This document shows positions 1 to 8,242 of a stretch of 14,122 nt of DNA, one piece after another (the first letter of the stretch is position 1; each line of letters begins with the position of its first letter). The notes beneath the pieces were generated by a model. The model ran no database searches, was not told the DNA's origin, and saw nothing but the letters and a program-made list of their open reading frames with translations. The position numbers were made by a program, and so were the translations under genes. Origin of the DNA: Alistipes sp. Lineage in GTDB: Bacteria; Bacteroidota; Bacteroidia; Bacteroidales; Rikenellaceae. The stretch lies in contig JAGBTW010000161.1 of assembly GCA_017631135.1 (NCBI GenBank), positions 1 to 14,122 of the forward strand, given 5' to 3'.

Positions 1-989
1 CCCTCGTTGAAGTATATGTCCTGCAAGAGAAAGTAGGAGTGTACGTTCTTGTTGTTGAAGTCGCTGTGCCCAAGCAGCTCTATCGAAAGTTTGAGGTCGT
101 CGATGGCTTGTGGCGTATTCTCGGTGATAAGGTTGTAGAAGCCCGATGCCGAGTAGTAATAACCCCTCTCCTTGAAGTTGCTTAATAGCGGGTAGGCGCT
201 GTCGAGGTAGCGCTTCGCGTCGTCAATGTGGTTGTGCTCGAGTGCCTGCATCGAGGCGTTTAGGTAGATGTTTATGAGTAGCGCCTTGAACTCATACTCC
301 TTGCATAGCGCCTCGGCACGAAGTGTAAGCTCTATGGTCTCGTCGTATGGGAGGTCGTAGTTGAAGCGGTTGTTAAGTGCGCGCACCGTTTGGTGTGCCT
401 GTTCGCGCCCCTCGAAACTCTCCGACACAAGCAGGTTGTACTCCATGGCCTTGTCCGCATCGTTGTGATAGAAGAATGTCACCTGCTCCAAGACGATATA
501 CGCCTCGCGCACGGATGTGATGTCGTTCTGTTGTAGGGCATCTTCGAGAGCTTTCGTGCTGTGACTGAATGCGTTGTGGTAGTCGCCATTGCGCAGATAG
601 ATGCGACCCAAGAGGGCGTTGGTACGCGTTATGCAGGGCTTGTTGTCCAATGCCTCGTATATGCGCGCCGAGCGCAATCTGTAGCTCAATGCCTCGCTGT
701 AGCGGTGCAGTGTGGTCTCGGAGTACTCCGCCATGAAGTCGTATATCATGGCTATGTCGTTGCCAATGGTTAGCGAGTCCATGTCCGAGGCTATTCGTGC
801 GGCATAGATATACGCCGAGTCGCGGTTTGTGGGACGCAGTTGCACGAAGCACTCGAGGTCGCGCTGCTGCTGTCGTGAGCTAAATTGTTGGGCTGTGGCG
901 CGGGGTGCAACGAGCATAAAAACCACAAATGCAACGATATAGACTCTGCTATGGAGGTCTGTTATTCTGTTATATTGGCTAAAACGCAT
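1..989 (-). CDS. TPR-repeat protein with signal peptide or anchor, N-terminal part (3' end outside window)
   Basis: The frame is open from the ATG at 989-987 down to base 1 (329 complete codons, no stop), so the C-terminus is cut off by the window edge. The N-terminus has a basic/polar stretch, a hydrophobic run at about residues 17-29 and a plausible signal-peptidase site after A33 (ATA before QQ), so the protein is exported or anchored. From about residue 55 onward it is helical with tetratricopeptide spacing; the clearest repeats lie at residues 95-150, with a YLRNGDYHNAFSHSTKAL-type helix pair, and again around 240-270. In Bacteroidota, periplasmic TPR regions of this size often precede a transmembrane helix and a cytoplasmic HTH or histidine-kinase domain. 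A regulator is therefore possible, but that is inference. It is divergent from the lipoprotein operon. A plain TPR scaffold lipoprotein is unlikely, as I see no lipobox cysteine. Confidence 0.8.
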   Translation of the reverse strand, partial: MRFSQYNRITDLHSRVYIVAFVVFMLVAPRATAQQFSSRQQQRDLECFVQLRPTNRDSAYIYAARIASDMDSLTIGNDIAMIYDFMAEYSETTLHRYSEALSYRLRSARIYEALDNKPCITRTNALLGRIYLRNGDYHNAFSHSTKALEDALQQNDITSVREAYIVLEQVTFFYHNDADKAMEYNLLVSESFEGREQAHQTVRALNNRFNYDLPYDETIELTLRAEALCKEYEFKALLINIYLNASMQALEHNHIDDAKRYLDSAYPLLSNFKERGYYYSASGFYNLITENTPQAIDDLKLSIELLGHSDFNNKNVHSYFLLQDIYFNE

Positions 990-1019
990 ATATTTAAGTA
1001 ATTAAGTAAAATTGTAATA

Positions 1020-1027
1020 CAAATGTA
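1020..1027 (-). promoter_or_regulatory. Candidate -7 element for the TPR gene
   Basis: Read on the minus strand, 1027-1020 is TACATTTG, matching the Bacteroidota -7 consensus TAnnTTTG, and lies about 30 bases upstream of the TPR start. I see no good TTTG -33 partner at the right distance, so this is a weak call. Confidence 0.35.
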
Positions 1028-1068
1028 ATAAGATTTTTTTGAAATATTATAATAATATAACAGTTTTT

Positions 1069-1103
1069 TTTGCAAATATTTCAGGGTTTTTAGCTTAACT
1101 TTG
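1069..1103 (+). promoter_or_regulatory. Candidate promoter of the three-lipoprotein operon
   Basis: TAACTTTG at 1096-1103 fits the Bacteroidota -7 consensus TAnnTTTG. A TTTG at 1069-1072 could be the -33 element, but the spacer is 23 bases, longer than the usual 19-21. Transcription would begin near 1110, giving an AT-rich leader of about 36 bases with no Shine-Dalgarno sequence. No comparable element appears in the short gaps before the second and third lipoprotein genes, which supports one transcript. Confidence 0.5.
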
Positions 1104-1145
1104 TATAACGAAAATCGAAAGATTAATAAATTAAATAAATAAGTT

Positions 1146-2507
1146 ATGAAAAAGGCACTCTTTTGTTTGATGGCAGTTGTTGCTTTTGCAGCATGTAACA
1201 ACGAGGAAAATCCAACAAATCCCAATCCCCCGATTGATGTCGATGATGCTACAAATGCTATTAATATAGTAGTCGACAACGAGCGTTTGACATCGTATCA
1301 GGTGGTCTATAGCCTTATCCCCGAAGATAAGGAGGCGTACTACTATTGTGACGTTATGTCAAAGGCGCGTTGGGAGTCTGCAGACTTCGATGCCATCAGG
1401 GACGAGTTTAACGCGGCGCTTATCAGCTATGCAGATATGATTGATGCTACATACGAGGAGGTGTGCGAGCAGATGCTCTTCAAGGGTGACCAGCTCGACT
1501 TTTTGAGCAACGCAGGCTATCGTGGCGATACGGACTTTGTTATCTATGCCTTCTATTGGACAGAGGAGGATTTGATGAGGGATGACATCTTTTTTACGGA
1601 GTTCAGAACACCCTCGCATGTCGACTCTACGGAGAGCGTAGCTATCTCGTTCGAGGGTATTGACCCCTATGAGATGAGTGTTAAGTGTGTGCCTACGGAT
1701 GGCGTAGATGAGTATTACTACTACTTTGACGAGACAACGAAGGTTGATGCTATGCTTGCGCAGTTGGAGGATGAGAACGCCTATCTCTCTTACCAGGCTA
1801 TGAACGTGGGCATCAAGTATGAGGGTGAGCAGACCCTCTCGCACAAGGGTCTTAAGCCCGAGACAGCGTATACGGCTGTTGTTATGGCTATCGACAAAAA
1901 GGGCTACCGCATGATGACCTCCGCGGGCGAGTCTACAGAGGCTGTAGTGCAGAGCGAGCGCGTTGAGTCGCCACTCTTTGAGTCGCTTTTGGGTGAGTGG
2001 ACTGGTGTTCAGACTGTTACGGATGGCTACTCTGAGCCTATGGTGTCGGAGTTTACGGTGACCATAGCGTCGGGTGTTAGTGATTACGACTATGACTACC
2101 GCGCTAACAACCAGCTTGTTGCCTTGGTTGATGGCTGGTGTGACATTGCGTACTACAGCGTTGCCGACCTTGTGGAGTATGAGATTGAGGAGCCCGAGTT
2201 GAAGTGGGGTCCAAAGTGGGTGTTCGACATCGCGGAGGGTGATGTGGTGACTATGGATGGTTATGCGCGCCACTCGGTAATTGGCTGGATGTTCTTCGGC
2301 GACTGCTTCATGCTCTGTGCAGACCCTGTTAACCTTGGAGTAGAGGTTGATAACAACTTTAATGTTTCAGTTTCGGAGGATGGTAACACATTGACCATCT
2401 CGTCACCCGTGGCTAACTACTACCCATCGTTGGTATACAACTTCGAGGGTTATGGCTGGATGGCATACTACTACGGTGCATCGGACATTGTCCTAACACG
2501 CAAATAG
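1146..2507 (+). CDS. Surface-type lipoprotein with two fibronectin-III-like modules and a C-terminal beta domain
   Basis: A 453-residue protein. The N-terminus MKKALFCLMAVVAFAAC is a type II signal peptide with the lipid-modified cysteine at C17, followed by NNEEN, an acidic stretch resembling the Bacteroidota lipoprotein surface-export signal. Two fibronectin-III-like modules follow (about residues 38-155 and 158-269). Each has a tyrosine cluster (YYY or YYYY), then a charged insert that looks helical, then an xxxTxYxxxxxAxD-type closing strand. The C-terminal part (about 278-453) begins LLGEWTG and ends DIVLTRK, a beta-rich layout recalling lipocalin-like domains, but I cannot assign a family. 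No catalytic motif is visible. It is the first gene of a probable operon; the next starts 51 bases downstream. The role is unknown; binding or structure at the cell surface is inference. Confidence 0.85.
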   Translation: MKKALFCLMAVVAFAACNNEENPTNPNPPIDVDDATNAINIVVDNERLTSYQVVYSLIPEDKEAYYYCDVMSKARWESADFDAIRDEFNAALISYADMIDATYEEVCEQMLFKGDQLDFLSNAGYRGDTDFVIYAFYWTEEDLMRDDIFFTEFRTPSHVDSTESVAISFEGIDPYEMSVKCVPTDGVDEYYYYFDETTKVDAMLAQLEDENAYLSYQAMNVGIKYEGEQTLSHKGLKPETAYTAVVMAIDKKGYRMMTSAGESTEAVVQSERVESPLFESLLGEWTGVQTVTDGYSEPMVSEFTVTIASGVSDYDYDYRANNQLVALVDGWCDIAYYSVADLVEYEIEEPELKWGPKWVFDIAEGDVVTMDGYARHSVIGWMFFGDCFMLCADPVNLGVEVDNNFNVSVSEDGNTLTISSPVANYYPSLVYNFEGYGWMAYYYGASDIVLTRK

Positions 2508-2558
2508 ACCTATACGACGAAAAAAGAGTAATAAATATAAACCAAAAAATATACAACT

Positions 2559-4814
2559 ATGAAAAAACTTGCTCTACTTTGCATGGCAGCTCTTGGCTTT
2601 GCTCTAATGGGTTGCGAGAATGAACCTACTAACACGCCACAAGATGAGGCGCAGCCTACAATCGCGCTTGAGAAGGGTGTTGAGGGCGTAAACGAGGTAA
2701 GCTTCACGCTTACGACTACCGATGCTACCGAGGCGCGCTATATGGTGCTTGCGGATGATGCAGATGCTCCAACCTTGGATGTTATCTTGACAGAGGGTGT
2801 TGCTGTTGAGCTTGATGAGAATGGCGCAGCCGAGGTTACGGCTACGGGCCTCGAGGCAGAGACAAGCTATATGGTTGTTGCTGCAGCAAAGAACGTTACA
2901 AAGGTTGCAGGCTCGAACACGCTCTATGTTACCACAAAGTCAAAGGCCGAGGTGTCGTTGGATGTGGAGCTTGTGAACGTAACACACGACTCTATCAACT
3001 TCCGCTACACCATAGCTAACGCAGAGCGCGCAGCCTACCTTGTTGTGTACGCATCGAAGGAGATTACCGACCCCAATTATGTATTCCTCAATGGCACAGA
3101 GTTGGACGTAGAGTCAAAGGAGGCTGTCGAGGTTAAGGATTTGGAGAATGTCAAGGAGTATCAGCTTGTGGTTGTTGCAGCGAGCGCAGACCAGGTTGTT
3201 ATGGCAGAGCCTATCATCTTCACAACCAAGGATGACCCATCAAACGTCATCGAGCACAACTACACCCGCGTCAAGGGTTCAAAGTATAGCTCAAACTACT
3301 ACCTTATGTTCTCATACGAGGATGCAAACGAGGCGGATAACTTCGCATATAACGAAAATACCTTGTGTCTCGACTTCTATGGTGACCCCGAGAAGGACTA
3401 CCTCCCCGCTGGTACTTACGAGGTTAAGGAGTCTACAGAGTGGCCTTGCCTCAATAGCATGCGTTACTCGACCTACGGCTACGACAATGGCGTACTGCTT
3501 AAGAGCGGTGCTGTGGTTGTATCTATCGACCCCGACACCAAGGCTTATACATTCGATATCGACCTTCAGTTGAAGGATGGCCGCAGCTTGAAGGCCAACT
3601 ACACAGGTGACGTTGACAATATGCCCGTAGTTGACAAGGTTTTCGTGACCACTGACTACACTTCTGCCAAGGCTACAACTGCCGACAATGGTCTAAATTG
3701 GTCATTGACCCTTGCTGATGCTGCTGGAAATGAGGCAAAGCTCAATCTTGCTAATGCTTTCCAGGCTCCATATATCGTTAACAACACCTATACCATCAGC
3801 ACATCGGCAGAGGAGTTTAGTGTGAAGGCTTTGGCAGTTGAGCCAGGTCAGTTCGATAACACAACATCTACATTTGTTGTTGCAGGCGAGAACGGTGGCG
3901 AGTTTAAGTTCGCTACAGGTACGCTTATCGTAGACATCGACTGGGACACCAAGGAGTACCTCATATCGTTCTATGGCACACTCGAGAATGGCTACATCAT
4001 CGAGTCTGAGTATAAGGGCGCCGTTGAGGGTTGCTCACTCGAGCAGTCGGATGAGGTCATCGATGTTGTTATGAACCGCGCATATGCAAGCTCATACGAG
4101 TCGGGAGCTAACTGGTATATCACCCTTGCACAGAACGGTGAGGACGACGTTGCAAACTACATGCTTAAGCTCGATGTATATTGCAAGCCTTCGCAGTTCC
4201 TCGCTGCGGGCGTCTACGAGCTTGGCGTGGGCACTGGCGAGGGTTATCTCGGCGCAGATGCCACAACACTCACAGTAGCTGGTCAGGGTCAGTACAACTT
4301 CACTGAGGCACGCCTGACCGTTGAGACAAACCTTGCGGACAAGACATTTACAATGGTCGTATCTGGCAAGGTTCAGGATGGCCGCACATTCCTCATGTCT
4401 TATGTGGGCAAGGTCGATGGCATGGAGATAGTAGATGCGGAGGATACTCCCACTGACATCACATGGAGCACATTCTCTGCAAGAAAGTGGTACTCGGACA
4501 ACTGGGAGCTCACGGTGAAGGACTCAACAGAGCAGTACACCATGGTATTCGATATGCGCACTGGCAACTCGAGCATCAACTACATCCCAACAAATGTCTA
4601 CACCCTTGGTGAGGCGTATGTTGATACGATATATATCGACAACAACTACAGCATGTTCAATGGCAGCAAGAAGGCCTATGAGTCTGTGATGCTCAATATC
4701 GAGTATGTCGAGGCATCGCAGAGCTACAATGTATCGTTCGAGGTTAAGCTCGTTGACGGTCGCGAGTTCAAGGGCACATACTCTGGCGTCATTGAAGGTA
4801 GCCCCGCAGTATAG
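2559..4814 (+). CDS. Large surface-type lipoprotein with two FnIII-like domains and four C-terminal beta repeats
   Basis: A 751-residue, strongly acidic protein. The signal peptide ends in the lipobox LMGC with C19, followed by ENEP, an acidic surface-export-type stretch. Residues about 33-127 and 130-224 are fibronectin-III-like, each with a typical late strand (TGLEAETSYMVVAAA; KDLENVKEYQLVVVAAS) and a closing TT. The rest consists of four related beta units (about 240-357, 365-497, 505-627 and 637-750), each starting around an NYY or NW strand and ending in a (D/N)G-(R/Y)-x4-x-Y-x-G-x-V-(D/E) motif. No enzymatic residues are recognisable. It lies 51 bases after the first lipoprotein gene and 45 before the third, without promoter-like or terminator-like sequence, so co-transcription is likely. 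Function is not recognised; the repeats suggest an extended surface binding or adhesive rod. Confidence 0.87.
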   Translation: MKKLALLCMAALGFALMGCENEPTNTPQDEAQPTIALEKGVEGVNEVSFTLTTTDATEARYMVLADDADAPTLDVILTEGVAVELDENGAAEVTATGLEAETSYMVVAAAKNVTKVAGSNTLYVTTKSKAEVSLDVELVNVTHDSINFRYTIANAERAAYLVVYASKEITDPNYVFLNGTELDVESKEAVEVKDLENVKEYQLVVVAASADQVVMAEPIIFTTKDDPSNVIEHNYTRVKGSKYSSNYYLMFSYEDANEADNFAYNENTLCLDFYGDPEKDYLPAGTYEVKESTEWPCLNSMRYSTYGYDNGVLLKSGAVVVSIDPDTKAYTFDIDLQLKDGRSLKANYTGDVDNMPVVDKVFVTTDYTSAKATTADNGLNWSLTLADAAGNEAKLNLANAFQAPYIVNNTYTISTSAEEFSVKALAVEPGQFDNTTSTFVVAGENGGEFKFATGTLIVDIDWDTKEYLISFYGTLENGYIIESEYKGAVEGCSLEQSDEVIDVVMNRAYASSYESGANWYITLAQNGEDDVANYMLKLDVYCKPSQFLAAGVYELGVGTGEGYLGADATTLTVAGQGQYNFTEARLTVETNLADKTFTMVVSGKVQDGRTFLMSYVGKVDGMEIVDAEDTPTDITWSTFSARKWYSDNWELTVKDSTEQYTMVFDMRTGNSSINYIPTNVYTLGEAYVDTIYIDNNYSMFNGSKKAYESVMLNIEYVEASQSYNVSFEVKLVDGREFKGTYSGVIEGSPAV
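3276..4808 (+). repeat. Four protein-level repeats of about 115-130 residues
   Basis: Encoded units at about 3276-3629, 3651-4049, 4071-4439 and 4467-4808 end in KDGRSLKANYTGDVDNM, ENGYIIESEYKGAVEGC, QDGRTFLMSYVGKVDGM and VDGREFKGTYSGVIEGS respectively. Each has, about 15-20 residues earlier, a strand pair joined by a D-T/A-K turn (DPDTKAYTF, DWDTKEYLI, NLADKTFTM, VEASQSYNV). The DNA copies have diverged, so this is old domain duplication rather than a recent tandem repeat. Confidence 0.75.
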
Positions 4815-4859
4815 CACTACCATGCAGACTATATGTAAAACCCAACACGACAACTTTTC

Positions 4860-6764
4860 ATGAAAAATATTTGGTTAATAATGTGTGCGGCTCTAACTGT
4901 TACACTCCTTGCGGGGTGTAATAGTGACGAGCCAGTGGTTGACACGCCACAGGGCGACACCACGCTACAGCTCGAGACAAAGAGCGTAGAGGTGACAGCC
5001 GAGGGTGGTCACTTCGAGGTTAGCTACACGCTCACAAACCCCGTTGAGGGTGCCGAGATTAAGGTAAACGTAGAGAAGGAGTGGGTCTATAATGTCGACG
5101 CGTCGGTCGAGGGTGTGCTCTCGTTCGATGTTGCCGCGAGCTACGACGCCGAGGCGCGCAACTGCCGCTTGGAACTGATCTACCCGGGTGTATACCCAAA
5201 CCCCACGCTCGTGGTGAAGCAGGCGGTGGGCAAAGAGCACTCGATAAAGCTGGAACTTGTAAGTGCTGCGGCTACTACCATAACAATGAACGTAGTGCCC
5301 CAGGACAAGAACATGCCTTACGTCTTTATCCTTGGTACTGGTAAGTACTTCGAGGAGAATGGTGGCGAGCTCATGTATAACGACGAGGCGTTGTGGGCAA
5401 GCGACTTGGATATTTTTGAGAGCTTTGGTGCAGCCTTTGGTGGTGATGCCTCTACGGGCGCTGCAGCCTTTATGTATCAGGGCGATATGATGGGTCATCA
5501 GTTTACGAGCGTCACGCCCAATACCACCTATGTGGCATACGCCTATGGCTTCGATAAGGAGACTTTGCAGCCTTTGACCGAGATTTCGCGCCTCAAGATT
5601 ACCACTACGGCGGTTAGCGACTATACGCTTCACTTCGACTTCAACGTCGAGGTAGATGGTCCTAATGTGGCTATCGACATCAAGCCCCAGGGCTACGATG
5701 GCTACTATTACTATGGCGTCTTCTGGGCAAAGGATGTGGCTAATGTTACGGCGGAGGAGTTGCGTGGCTTCTGCGAGGCCGACTGGGAGAACAACAAGGC
5801 ATACTACTCTTCGTTCTTCGATAATACAGAGGAGGGCTTGCACTTTATCTTCAACGAGCTTGCGTACCGCGGCGAGGAGCATATCGAGGTGGAGCTCGAT
5901 GCCAATACCGAGTTTATACTCTGGGCATTCGGCATGGATGATGAGGCGCTTATGAACACCACGCCCGAGTACTACACATTTACTACAGGCGGTGTAAGTG
6001 CATCAGAGAATAGATTTGTTCTCTCTGTCGAGGAGCTTTATCCCCGCAAGGCTGTTGTTAAGGTCGAGGCTGCGAACGACGATACATACGTCGCTGCGCT
6101 TGTTGCGGGTGACCGCTTCGAGAATAACACAGAGGCCGAGATTATGGAGTACATCCTCACAAACTTTAGTGTTCAGTATGTTAGTGGCACTATGAGCGAT
6201 GTGGCAACGGGTCTTGTACCCTCTACGGAGTACGAATTGTTGGTATTCGGTGCACAGGCAGGTGCTCCCACCACAGAGCTTAATCGCCTGAAGTTCACCA
6301 CCGAGGATGTTGTATATGCTGACCTTGATTTCTCGCTTACGATAGATAACTACTACAATGGTTCGGAGATTGCGAAGCTTAACCCCGACTACGAGGGCTT
6401 CGAGAATACGGTTATTGTGCCCATCACTGCAAATGTTGACGATAGGGCTGTGGCGTTCTACTTTAACGCTATGAACTCGCTCGACTTCCCTTACTATGAG
6501 TATGAGACGATTATCGAGGGTCTTGTTGCTGATGGCGCTGTTGATGAGCTCACCTCGTACTATGCCTTTGAGTTTGACGAGTCGTACACCTTCTTTGGCG
6601 TTGCCGAGGATGAGGATGGCAACTTCACAAAGGTGTGGGCATCGAAGGATACAACCTTCACTGTTGAGGGTTGCTCACCCGCCGAGGAGTTCTTCGCAAC
6701 TACGGCATCGGTGAATAGCGCACGCAATGCAGCACCGCGCGCAACAAAATTAAGCGTAGAGTAG
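4860..6764 (+). CDS. BACON-like lipoprotein with four fibronectin-III-like modules
   Basis: A 634-residue protein. The signal peptide ends in LLAGC with lipidated C20, followed by NSDEP, another acidic surface-export-type stretch. Residues about 36-122 resemble a BACON domain: opening LETKSVEVTAEGGHFEV and closing ARNCRLELIYPG ... LVVKQA, the usual end with a glutamine. Four fibronectin-III-like modules follow (about 126-250, 253-377, 382-482 and 485-605). Several have the same layout as the modules of the first lipoprotein, notably YYYYGVFWAKD plus a helical insert plus a LDANTEFILWAFGMD-type strand. The last 29 residues form a low-complexity, Ala/Arg-containing tail. It is the last gene of the operon, 45 bases after the previous gene and 17 bases before a strong terminator. 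BACON domains are linked with mucin or carbohydrate contact, but many have no shown ligand, so the role stays open. Confidence 0.85.
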   Translation: MKNIWLIMCAALTVTLLAGCNSDEPVVDTPQGDTTLQLETKSVEVTAEGGHFEVSYTLTNPVEGAEIKVNVEKEWVYNVDASVEGVLSFDVAASYDAEARNCRLELIYPGVYPNPTLVVKQAVGKEHSIKLELVSAAATTITMNVVPQDKNMPYVFILGTGKYFEENGGELMYNDEALWASDLDIFESFGAAFGGDASTGAAAFMYQGDMMGHQFTSVTPNTTYVAYAYGFDKETLQPLTEISRLKITTTAVSDYTLHFDFNVEVDGPNVAIDIKPQGYDGYYYYGVFWAKDVANVTAEELRGFCEADWENNKAYYSSFFDNTEEGLHFIFNELAYRGEEHIEVELDANTEFILWAFGMDDEALMNTTPEYYTFTTGGVSASENRFVLSVEELYPRKAVVKVEAANDDTYVAALVAGDRFENNTEAEIMEYILTNFSVQYVSGTMSDVATGLVPSTEYELLVFGAQAGAPTTELNRLKFTTEDVVYADLDFSLTIDNYYNGSEIAKLNPDYEGFENTVIVPITANVDDRAVAFYFNAMNSLDFPYYEYETIIEGLVADGAVDELTSYYAFEFDESYTFFGVAEDEDGNFTKVWASKDTTFTVEGCSPAEEFFATTASVNSARNAAPRATKLSVE

Positions 6765-6781
6765 TCTTCGCTGTTTTAAGC

Positions 6782-6824
6782 ATTAGAGGTTGGCTAAAGT
6801 ATTAGTCAGCCTCTAATTTTTTTT
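6782..6824 (+). terminator. Intrinsic terminator of the lipoprotein operon
   Basis: A 16-position stem (6782-6797 with 6802-6817, including two G-T wobbles) closes a four-base loop AGTA and runs into eight Ts (6817-6824). It begins 17 bases after the stop codon of the third lipoprotein gene. Confidence 0.92.
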
Positions 6825-6868
6825 GCATATTTATTTTTTGCAGAGTGCTTAATATCGATTAAAATAGT

Positions 6869-6876
6869 TATCTTTG
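6869..6876 (+). promoter_or_regulatory. Candidate -7 element for the DUF819 gene
   Basis: TATCTTTG at 6869-6876 matches TAnnTTTG and lies about 80 bases upstream of the start at 6959, downstream of the operon terminator. The nearest TTTG upstream (6837-6840) is too far, so the -33 box is poor. A second, imperfect candidate, TAATCTTTG, lies at 6888-6896. Confidence 0.4.
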
Positions 6877-6958
6877 TTATGATTTTCTAATCTTTGCGTC
6901 GTTGGCATAGATTAGCATTTGAGATATAACTCGTTTAATTATAAGATATTATTTCGCT

Positions 6959-8128
6959 ATGTCTATACTAAATCTTGTTGCTGTAAGTGTAGTCTTTTGT
7001 CTTGCTCCCGCGGGAGTTATATGGCTATGTCGTCGCTTCCCGTGGCTCGATAACATTGGACCTATAATGATTTTGTATGCTGTGGGTATGCTAATTGGTA
7101 ACTTGCCACTCGATATTCCCGAGATGGCTCTTGCCCAGGAGATTGCAACAAGCGCCTCGGTGCCCTTGGCAATACCCATGATGCTCTTCTGTTGCCGCTT
7201 TACGCGCAGCGATGCGCGCACACAGCTCAAGGTTGTTGTGAGTGGCTTCCTCTCGGTGGCTATCGCCGTGGTGGTGGGCTATATTCTCTATGGCAAGCAT
7301 ATCCCCGAGGGCGATAAGATTGGTGGCATCATGTCGGGAATGTACACTGGTGGCATGCTCAACGCCGCAGCCATTCAGGCGATATTCAAGGTCGAGGAGC
7401 AGGGTTACATCATGATGTGCTCCTACGACATAATCATCTCGTTCCTCTATCTCGTCTTCTTGGTCGCTGTGGGCTACAAGCTCTTTAGGCGTCTCTATGG
7501 CGAGAAGGGGCAAACGACACTCACCGAGAGCGAGAAGCTCGAACTTGACCGTCAAATAGCCGAATCGAAGCGCAACCCATACGCGGGGCTGTGGAGCAAG
7601 GCGGGACTCGTGGAGTTAGCAAAGATAGTGGGGTATACGTTTGTTGTTGTGGCACTTTCTGCGGCATCTACGCTTCTCTTTGACGACGCTTGGTTCATGG
7701 TGATATTTATCCTTATGTTGAGCACTCTCGGTGTTGTCTGTTCATTCCTAAAGCCTGTGCGCAAGCTTGAGCGTAGCTTTGATATAGGCATGTATCTAAT
7801 ATATATCTTTAGTATCGCCATGGCATCTATGGCAGACTTTTCGGGACTCAACCTCACTGATGGCGTTAATCAGATACTCTTCCTAACGATTACTGTGTTT
7901 GGTTCGCTTTTACTGCATGCTCTCTTTTGCCGCATTATGCGTGTCGATGCCGACTCAATGACCGTGTCGTCAGTCTCTTTCATCAATTCGCCACCTTTTG
8001 TGCCCATGATGGTTGCGGTGCTTAAGAACAAGAAGACTCTTATCGTGGGTCTTGGTGCAGGTATTGTAGGTTATGCGTTGGGTAATCATTTTGGGGTATT
8101 GATGGCATCGTTACTCGAGCTTATATAA
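6959..8128 (+). CDS. DUF819-family (YjcL-like) polytopic membrane protein, candidate transporter
   Basis: A 389-residue protein, about the usual length of the family, with roughly ten or more hydrophobic segments (for example near residues 5-23, 33-50, 64-80, 92-110, 123-142, 152-175, 222-240, 244-262, 276-292, 305-325 and 360-385). A polar loop at about 176-215 (GEKGQTTLTESEKLELDRQ) splits the molecule into two halves. Family-like signatures are GGIMSGMYTGGMLNAAAIQAI at about 122-142 (a glycine-rich break like the GG-x-N segment of DUF819) and SPPFVPMMVA ... GIVGYALGNHFG near the C-terminus. It sits in the inner membrane; the substrate is unknown. The gene stands alone between two terminators. 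The ATG at 6959 precedes the first membrane segment directly and is the natural start. Another secondary-carrier family with the same fold is the main alternative. Confidence 0.77.
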   Translation: MSILNLVAVSVVFCLAPAGVIWLCRRFPWLDNIGPIMILYAVGMLIGNLPLDIPEMALAQEIATSASVPLAIPMMLFCCRFTRSDARTQLKVVVSGFLSVAIAVVVGYILYGKHIPEGDKIGGIMSGMYTGGMLNAAAIQAIFKVEEQGYIMMCSYDIIISFLYLVFLVAVGYKLFRRLYGEKGQTTLTESEKLELDRQIAESKRNPYAGLWSKAGLVELAKIVGYTFVVVALSAASTLLFDDAWFMVIFILMLSTLGVVCSFLKPVRKLERSFDIGMYLIYIFSIAMASMADFSGLNLTDGVNQILFLTITVFGSLLLHALFCRIMRVDADSMTVSSVSFINSPPFVPMMVAVLKNKKTLIVGLGAGIVGYALGNHFGVLMASLLELI

Positions 8129-8194
8129 AGAAGCTGTCTAACAAGGTTATTTCTTTGTTGATATAACAGCGCATCTACTGCTGCTAACAAAAAT

Positions 8195-8242
8195 TGCCGT
8201 CAATGGGACGTACGCCAAGTACTACCCATCGACGGCATTTTT
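8195..8242 (+). terminator. Intrinsic terminator after the DUF819 gene
   Basis: TGCCGTC (8195-8201) pairs with GACGGCA (8231-8237); after one mismatch ATGGG (8203-8207) pairs with CCCAT (8225-8229). An inner GTAC/GTAC pairing closes the top of the stem. Five Ts follow (8238-8242). The A-rich 5' flank could give some activity in the opposite direction. Confidence 0.82.

Noticed and set aside
373..852. Minus-strand frame of 159 codons near the left edge
   Set aside because: It overlaps the TPR gene in another frame on the same strand. The TPR frame is open across the whole 989 bases with a signal peptide and helical repeats, so this one is a shadow.
1359..2273. Long open frame of 304 codons on the minus strand inside the first lipoprotein gene
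   Set aside because: It lies antisense to a gene with a clear lipobox and sensible domains. Its product is a His/Leu/Arg-rich mixture without domains, as expected from the complement of an acidic, codon-biased gene.
4965..5882. Long open frame of 305 codons on the minus strand inside the third lipoprotein gene
   Set aside because: It is the same kind of complementary shadow, with no signal, domain or promoter, and would conflict with the well-supported plus-strand gene.
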